A stretch of 64,000 bases of DNA from the NCBI RefSeq assembly GCF_022808855.1, contig NZ_JAKZLF010000001.1:432597-496596 (forward strand). Reading direction: 5' to 3'. The DNA comes from Anaeromyxobacter soli (lineage in GTDB: Bacteria > Myxococcota > Myxococcia > Myxococcales > Anaeromyxobacteraceae). How positions within the stretch are numbered: position 1 is the first letter of the stretch; every line of letters begins with the position of its first letter. This document shows, piece by piece, positions 57,055 through 64,000 of the stretch. The position numbers were made by a program, and so were the translations under genes. The notes beneath the pieces were generated by a model, which saw only the letters and a program-made list of their open reading frames with translations, was not told where the DNA came from and searched no databases.

Positions 57055-58844
57055 GGCTGGCACTCCAGCGCCGTCGAGCCAGGCGCGCAGCACACGCAGG
57101 TGCCGCGGCCGGTCCCGGGCGGCGTGTAGCAGCCCCAGTCCTCGACCCGACCGCCGAGCGCCTGTTGGCATTCGGTGCGGGTCGTGCAGCCGCTCCGCGG
57201 GTTCAGGGCGATGTAGTCGGCGGAGTAGGTCTCGCCCGGATCGGCCTCGCAGTTGTTCGTCGCATGGTTGATGTAGATGAACGTCGAGACCGCGACCGCG
57301 TCGCCGGCGTCCTTGGTGGCGGTGAACCACCAGTCGCACCGCACCGCGGCGCCGGTCGCGTCCTTGCAGAGGTTCTGGTCCTGCGCCGCGGCGAACGCCG
57401 TGCCGGCAGGCGCGGGCCCGTTGCAGGTCTTCCTCGGCTGGCCGTTCGCCTTGGCGATCCGGAGCAGCGCGATCTGGCCCTCGGCGGGCTCGGTATTCAG
57501 CTCCAGGCCTGCGGGCGGCTTCAGGATGTCGGCGACCGACTCGAGGAGCGTGCCGAAGTCCGGGTCGCACACCGAGCCCGTGATGACGTCCGCGCCCTTG
57601 CCGCGCAGCGCGTGGGCGGCGTCGAGGAGCCGGTTGCCGGGAGCCTGGGCGCCGCAGTTCGCAGAGCCGCAGGCGCAGTCGGTCTGGCAGCAGAGCCCCG
57701 CGGTGCACGAGTCCCCCGAGCAGGAGGTCTGCGCCGCCGGCAGGATGAACGCCGCGCCGAGCGGGCGGCCGAGGCTCGCGAAGTAGTCCACGATCTCGCC
57801 GACCCCGAACTCCTTCTTCTTGGTCGGGTCCGTCGACTCGTAGTCGCGCACGCAGGCGTCGGCGCCGGTCGGATCCGCGCGCATGACGATGCCCGCGCTG
57901 GCGTCGTTGGGGGAAGAGCAGTCGTCCTCGTCGCCGACGAACACGAGCACGAGCTTGGAGTCCTTGCGCGGCCACTCCGCCGGCGCCGTCGCGTTCGTCC
58001 CGTCCCACGCCGGGGCGCCCGACATCGTGTACGCGTCCTTCTGCTGTCCCCCGAGCGCCTTCTGCAGCGCGAGCCGCGCCGCCTGGAGCGCTTGCTCCTG
58101 GCCGGAGCCGCAGGTGCCGACGATCACGTTTCCGCCGACGCTCGTGCCGCCGACGAACCAGTCGATGAGCTGCTGCCGCGTGAAGCCCTGGCGGTTCTTC
58201 GCTCCCGCGCCGTAGAGCTCCTTGTCGAAGTGCAGGACGCGCGGGTTGCCGTGCCAGCCCACGAAGTCGCCCTGCGGGTAGCGGGCGCCCTCCACCGCGA
58301 CTCCGACCGGGCTCTGCTGGCTCGTGCAGAAGGAGAAGTCGTAGGTGTGCGTGAGCTGCCCGCAGCCCGCGGCGCCGTTGGCGCCGAGCTGGTCGGCGAG
58401 CACGCTCGTCTCGCGGGTGCACTTCACCACCTGCCCGTCGTCCCCGAGCAAGGGGGTGCCCGACGAGTTCACGCAGGTCCCCGCCTGGCACGTGTACGCG
58501 AAGGAGCTCCCGTACTCCGGGTTCCAGAACACCGACGTCGTGGTGACCGCGATGTGGAAGTCGATCGGCAAGCGCCCGGCCGCCGCGCGCTCCGCGTTGA
58601 ACTGATCGATCCTGGAGACGAACCGGGTGAAGTTCTGGGCGAGCTTCGCCTGCTCGGCTGCCATCGACCCGGAGTCGTCCACGACGAACAGGATGTCCGC
58701 CGACGAGAGATCCGAGAGCGTGACGCGCTCGTTGCCGGGCTGCACCAGGCAGTGGCCGACGGGGTTGAAGTTGTAGTCCTGACACCCGGCCGCCGCGAGC
58801 ATTGCCAGCGGGGCGAGCGCGCGGACCGCGGACGATCGCGCCAT
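57051..58844 (-). CDS. VWA-domain lipoprotein, first of pair
   Basis: A 597-residue surface lipoprotein. The start at 58844 (MARSSAVRALAPLAMLAAAG) has GGAGG upstream and ends in lipobox AAAGC. The VWA domain has MIDAS DDSGS in ILFVVDDSGSMAAEQ, and VFVGDEDDCSSPNDASAG, a block shared with its partner. The C-terminal part has a Cys-rich segment (CSGDSCTAGLCCQTDCACGS) and more cysteines to the end. Coupled to the second VWA gene, so the two may form a complex. Confidence 0.87.
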   Translation of the reverse strand: MARSSAVRALAPLAMLAAAGCQDYNFNPVGHCLVQPGNERVTLSDLSSADILFVVDDSGSMAAEQAKLAQNFTRFVSRIDQFNAERAAAGRLPIDFHIAVTTTSVFWNPEYGSSFAYTCQAGTCVNSSGTPLLGDDGQVVKCTRETSVLADQLGANGAAGCGQLTHTYDFSFCTSQQSPVGVAVEGARYPQGDFVGWHGNPRVLHFDKELYGAGAKNRQGFTRQQLIDWFVGGTSVGGNVIVGTCGSGQEQALQAARLALQKALGGQQKDAYTMSGAPAWDGTNATAPAEWPRKDSKLVLVFVGDEDDCSSPNDASAGIVMRADPTGADACVRDYESTDPTKKKEFGVGEIVDYFASLGRPLGAAFILPAAQTSCSGDSCTAGLCCQTDCACGSANCGAQAPGNRLLDAAHALRGKGADVITGSVCDPDFGTLLESVADILKPPAGLELNTEPAEGQIALLRIAKANGQPRKTCNGPAPAGTAFAAAQDQNLCKDATGAAVRCDWWFTATKDAGDAVAVSTFIYINHATNNCEADPGETYSADYIALNPRSGCTTRTECQQALGGRVEDWGCYTPPGTGRGTCVCCAPGSTALECQP

Positions 58845-59003
58845 CTTGGAAGCCTCCGATCCGGCGGGATGATAGCCCTCTGCCGCCAGCCGGCAAACTA
58901 AGGAAGCGAGCAACCTCGCGCCTACACCGGCGACCGGGTGGGCGCGCCGCGCCTCCTCTGCGAGGCGAGGCCCCGGCGGTGCCGGGGCGCTTCCCGGCGC
59001 GCG

Positions 59004-60560
<1,557 letters not shown>

Positions 60561-60677
60561 CGCGGGCCTCCGGCTCCGACGTCAAAGACCGCTCGCCTCG
60601 CCGCCTGTCGGGTGCGAGCGGCAAAAGCCGCGCTGCGCCGGCTCGTGGTCCGACAGGCTCACCACGAGCGGAGGGAA

Positions 60678-62141
60678 TCAGTCCGCCCGGTAGTTCGGCG
60701 CTTCCTTCTCGATGATGACGTCGTGCACGTGGCTCTCGCGCAGGCCGGAGGTGGAGATCCGCACGAAGCGCGGCTTCACCCGCAGCTCCGCGATCGCCTT
60801 GCAGCCGAGGTAGCCCATGCCGCTGCGCAGGCCGCCCACGAGCTGGAAGAGCGTCATCTCGACGGTGCCCTTGTACGGCACCCGCCCCTCGATGCCCTCG
60901 GGCACGAGCTTGTCGGCGTCCGAGACCTCGGCCTGGAAGTAGCGGTCCTTGGAGCCCTGCTTCATCGCGCCGAGCGAGCCCATGCCCCGGTACGACTTGT
61001 AGCTGCGGCCCTGGTAGAGGATCACGTCGCCGGGCGCCTCCTCGGTGCCCGCGAGCAGGGACCCGATCATCACGCTCGACGCGCCGGCCGCGATGGCCTT
61101 CACGAGGTCGCCCGAGAACTTCACGCCGCCGTCGGAGATGACCGGCACGCCGTACTTCTCGGCGGCGCGGGTGCAGTCGTCCACCGCGGTGATCTGGGGG
61201 ACGCCGACGCCGGAGACCACGCGCGTCGTGCAGATGGAGCCGGGGCCCACGCCGACCTTCACCGCGTCCACCCCCGCCTTGCAGAGCGCCTCGGCGGCCT
61301 CGGCGGTCGCCACGTTGCCGGCGACGAGCTCGACGTTCTTGAAGTTCGTCTTGGTCGCCCGCACCGCCTCGAGGACGTCCCGGTGCGCGCCGTGGGCGGT
61401 GTCGATGGCGATGACGTCCACGCCCGCCTTGAGGAGGGCCTGGATCCGCTGCTCGCGATCGGCCCCCACCCCCACCGCCGCGCCGCAGAGGAGCCGGCCG
61501 AGCTTGTCCTTGGCGGCGTTCGGGTGCTTCTGGATCTTCTCGATGTCCTTGATGGTGACGAGGCCGCGCAGCTCGAACGCCTCGTTCACGACGAGGAGCT
61601 TCTCGATCCGGTGCCGGTGGAGGAGCTCCTTCGCCTCCTCGATCGTCACGCCCTCGCGGGCGGTGACGAGGTCCTTCGTCATCACCTGCTCGACGCGCTG
61701 CTCGAGGTTCTTCTCGAAGCGGAGGTCGCGGTTCGTGAGGATGCCGACCAGCCGGCCCTTCTGGACGACGGGGATGCCGCTGATCCCGTTCTCGCGCATG
61801 AGCGCGACGGCGCGGTGGATGGGCGCCTCGGGCTCGATCGTGATCGGGTCCCCGACCACCGCCGACTCGTACTTCTTGACCTTGTGGACCTCGGCCGCCT
61901 GCTGCTCGACGGTGAGGTTCTTGTGGACGAAGCCGAGCCCGCCCGAGGAGGCCATCGCGATGGCCATCCGCGCCTCGGTCACCGTGTCCATGGCGGCCGA
62001 GACGATCGGGATGTTGAGCTGGAGGTTGCGGGTGAAGCGCGTCGACGTCTCGACCGACTTCGGGAGGACGTCGGATTCCGCGGGGAGCAGCAGGACGTCG
62101 TCGAACGTCAGCGCGAGGCGGAGGTCGTCGCGGTTGAGCAT
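60678..62141 (-). CDS. guaB: IMP dehydrogenase
   Basis: A 487-residue enzyme of GMP synthesis. [20 protein letters not shown] is the N-terminal block. Two CBS domains cover about 93-205. The catalytic loop [20 protein letters not shown] contains the active cysteine, followed by [20 protein letters not shown] and the flap region [10 protein letters not shown]. Length is standard. Longer frames upstream of 62141 are not protein-like. Confidence 0.97.
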   Translation of the reverse strand: MLNRDDLRLALTFDDVLLLPAESDVLPKSVETSTRFTRNLQLNIPIVSAAMDTVTEARMAIAMASSGGLGFVHKNLTVEQQAAEVHKVKKYESAVVGDPITIEPEAPIHRAVALMRENGISGIPVVQKGRLVGILTNRDLRFEKNLEQRVEQVMTKDLVTAREGVTIEEAKELLHRHRIEKLLVVNEAFELRGLVTIKDIEKIQKHPNAAKDKLGRLLCGAAVGVGADREQRIQALLKAGVDVIAIDTAHGAHRDVLEAVRATKTNFKNVELVAGNVATAEAAEALCKAGVDAVKVGVGPGSICTTRVVSGVGVPQITAVDDCTRAAEKYGVPVISDGGVKFSGDLVKAIAAGASSVMIGSLLAGTEEAPGDVILYQGRSYKSYRGMGSLGAMKQGSKDRYFQAEVSDADKLVPEGIEGRVPYKGTVEMTLFQLVGGLRSGMGYLGCKAIAELRVKPRFVRISTSGLRESHVHDVIIEKEAPNYRAD

Positions 62142-62378
62142 GGGGACGTATAATCGAGCGCGCTCGGACCGGTCAAGACGCCCGGTTCCCCTACGGATCC
62201 GGCGGGAGCGGGCCGGGCGCGGGTCACCCCGGCGCGAGGGGCCGGCGCTCGACGCCCGCGCGCCTCGCCCCCAGCGCCTCGGGAGGTGCGCGGGGGCCCA
62301 CACACGCCGCGCGGACGCTGCGCCGCAGGGTGAACACCCGCTTGCCCGCCCGTCCGCCGGAAGACGATAATCGCCGCG

Positions 62379-64000
62379 GTGGAGGGGCCACACGACAAGC
62401 GCGGCGGGGGCCGCACGCCGGTGGGCCTCGCCGTCCGGCTCTCCTACGGCACCATCGACGAGCTCGTGGAGCGCTTCGCGGTGAACATCTCCCGCGGCGG
62501 CGTGTTCATCCGCACGCGCGCGCCCAGGCCGGTCGGCACCCGGCTCGCCCTGGAGCTCCGGCTCTCCGGCGGCGAGGCGGCGATCCGGGGCGAGGGCGTC
62601 GTGCGCTGGATCCAGGCCGAGGATCCGGCGGCTCATCCGCGCCGCGCGCCGGGCATGGGCGTGCAGTTCACGAGGCTCGACGACGCCTCGCGGGCGCTCG
62701 TCGAGCGGATGGTGGAGCTGAAGGAGCGCCGCGGCGTCGCCCCCGGCGTGATCGCCCCCGCGCCGATCGCCGCCCGGCCGGACGGGACCCCCGCGCCCAC
62801 GCGCGCGCCCGACGCGGCGCTCCCTACGCCGCCCCCACCGTCCGCGCCGCCGGTGCTGACGCCGCTCCCCGCCGCGCCCTCGCCCGCCCAGGCCGACCTC
62901 GCCGCGAGCCACCGGGTGGAGCAGCTCCAGGCCGGACCGGCGCGCATCGACCTCGGCCTCCCGGACGCGCCGCGGCCGGTCACCCGCCCCTCGCGCGCGA
63001 TCATCGGGATCGACCTCGGGACGTCCAACTCGTGCGCGGCGGTCGTGAAGGACGGGCGGCCGTACGTGATCCCCTCGCGCGAGGGGCACGCCACCGTGCC
63101 TTCGATCGTCGGGCTCAACGCGCGGCAGCGCGTCGTCGTCGGTCACCTGGCGAGGTCGCAGCTCCTCACGAACCCCAAGACGACCGTCTCGGGCGCGAAG
63201 CGCCTCATCGGGCGGGCCTGGGACACGCCGCTCGTGCAGGAGATCCGCGAGAAATACCCCTACGAGATCGTGCCCGGCGACGAGGGCCTCGCGGCGGTGC
63301 GGCTCGGGCCCGAGACCGTCTCGCTCGAGCAGATCTCCGCGCTCGTGCTGGGAGAGGTCCGCGACGTCGCGCAGAACCACCTCCACGAGGAGGTGAACCG
63401 CGCGGTCGTCACCGTGCCCGCGTACTACAACGAGCGGCAGCGCGCGGCGGTCCGCCACGCGGCGGCGCTCGCGGGGATCCAGGTCGAGCGCATCCTGAAC
63501 GAGCCGACCGCGGCCGCGCTCGCGTACGCCTACGGCCGCCACCTGAACCAGCGCGTCCTCGTCTACGACCTCGGCGGCGGGACGTTCGACGCCTCCGTGC
63601 TCGAGCTGTCCGACAACGTCTACGAGGTCGTCTCGACCGGCGGCGACACCTTCCTCGGCGGGGTGGACTTCGACGACCGGATCGTCGAGCGGCTCCTCGC
63701 GATCTGGGAGGAGCGGACCGGCGCGCCCTTCCCGGACGACCGCGTCGCGCTCTCCCGCCTCGTCGACGCCGCCGAGCGCGCCAAGTGCGCGCTCTCCGAG
63801 CGCGCCGAGTTCCCGGTGAGCCTGCCCTTCCTCGCCCTGCGCGACGGCGCGCCCGTCGCCCTCGAGGCGGTGCTCACCCGCGACGAGATCGTCGCGCTGG
63901 TCGAGCCGCTCGTCGACCGCACCCTCGACGTGTGCCGGGAGGTGCTCCTCGCGAAGGGGCTCGGGACGAAGGACATCGACGAGGTGCTGCTCGTCGGCGG
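62379..64000 (+). CDS. PilZ-Hsp70 fusion protein (5' part; cut by window end)
   Basis: Open from a GTG at 62379 to the window end, at least 540 residues. Residues about 8-115 form a PilZ domain of the gliding-type group ([51 protein letters not shown]). A Pro/Ala linker spans 120-200. From about 205 a full DnaK ATPase follows: [54 protein letters not shown] and [19 protein letters not shown]. The fusion suggests a chaperone responding to cyclic-di-GMP or tethered by PilZ. No strong ribosome site; start uncertain. Confidence 0.85.
   Translation, partial: MEGPHDKRGGGRTPVGLAVRLSYGTIDELVERFAVNISRGGVFIRTRAPRPVGTRLALELRLSGGEAAIRGEGVVRWIQAEDPAAHPRRAPGMGVQFTRLDDASRALVERMVELKERRGVAPGVIAPAPIAARPDGTPAPTRAPDAALPTPPPPSAPPVLTPLPAAPSPAQADLAASHRVEQLQAGPARIDLGLPDAPRPVTRPSRAIIGIDLGTSNSCAAVVKDGRPYVIPSREGHATVPSIVGLNARQRVVVGHLARSQLLTNPKTTVSGAKRLIGRAWDTPLVQEIREKYPYEIVPGDEGLAAVRLGPETVSLEQISALVLGEVRDVAQNHLHEEVNRAVVTVPAYYNERQRAAVRHAAALAGIQVERILNEPTAAALAYAYGRHLNQRVLVYDLGGGTFDASVLELSDNVYEVVSTGGDTFLGGVDFDDRIVERLLAIWEERTGAPFPDDRVALSRLVDAAERAKCALSERAEFPVSLPFLALRDGAPVALEAVLTRDEIVALVEPLVDRTLDVCREVLLAKGLGTKDIDEVLLVG

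Overview
The window is about 70% GC chromosome from a delta-proteobacterium/Myxococcota, most likely Anaeromyxobacter or a close relative. This is an inference from base composition, a gliding-type PilZ domain fused to Hsp70, paired von Willebrand lipoproteins, many stand-alone sensor kinases, and monomeric isocitrate dehydrogenase next to an LDH-type malate dehydrogenase.

Left flank (1-15.7 kb) is ordinary chromosome: a LysR regulator, a 3-hydroxyisobutyrate-dehydrogenase-family reductase, a strong bidirectional terminator, the TCA pair icd-mdh, a 5'-3' exonuclease, lipoproteins, a VOC protein, an S41 protease, a PAS histidine kinase, a branched-chain amino acid type binding protein, DoxX, and the initiator tRNA-fMet with a recognisable promoter.

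Accessory region (15.7 to about 33.9 kb) looks like two integrated elements arranged head to tail at the 3' end of tRNA-fMet. Each begins with the tRNA-end core GCCCCCGCAAC (15718-15728 and 29863-29873), a perfect hairpin 15-18 nt further in, a large serine recombinase gene whose 3' end runs through the core in the same reading phase, and a 94-codon protein overlapping the recombinase start. In the first element the recombinase stop codon comes from the tRNA T-loop. In the second the reading frame runs on into neighbouring DNA encoding a zinc-finger-like tail. Cargo of the first element includes a replication-initiator-like protein, lipoprotein and unknown genes, recombinase remnants, a broken abortive-infection gene, an ERCC4 nuclease and a SIR2-like protein. 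The second carries a membrane protein and a MntA-HepT toxin-antitoxin pair. I could not find the right end of the second element.

Scarred zone (33-44 kb) carries a dispersed GGGGTCA-type repeat, a methyltransferase, a Cys-rich lipoprotein, a frameshifted TPR gene, DUF1801 genes (one intact, one remnant), a beta-propeller/MoaD pair, and a KaiC-like ATPase (frameshifted by a GA duplication) overlapping a hybrid histidine kinase.

Right flank (44-64 kb) is core-like: an Hsp70-like protein, a sensor kinase, a metal (probably zinc) ABC operon with an outer-membrane protein, CoA-transferase/SCP2, a response regulator, a fatty-acyl-CoA ligase with a TPR protein, two overlapping VWA lipoproteins, guaB-guaA, and a PilZ-Hsp70 fusion cut by the window end. 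Several frameshifts cluster between 21 and 41 kb. They may be real decay or sequence errors, and this cannot be decided from the sequence alone.
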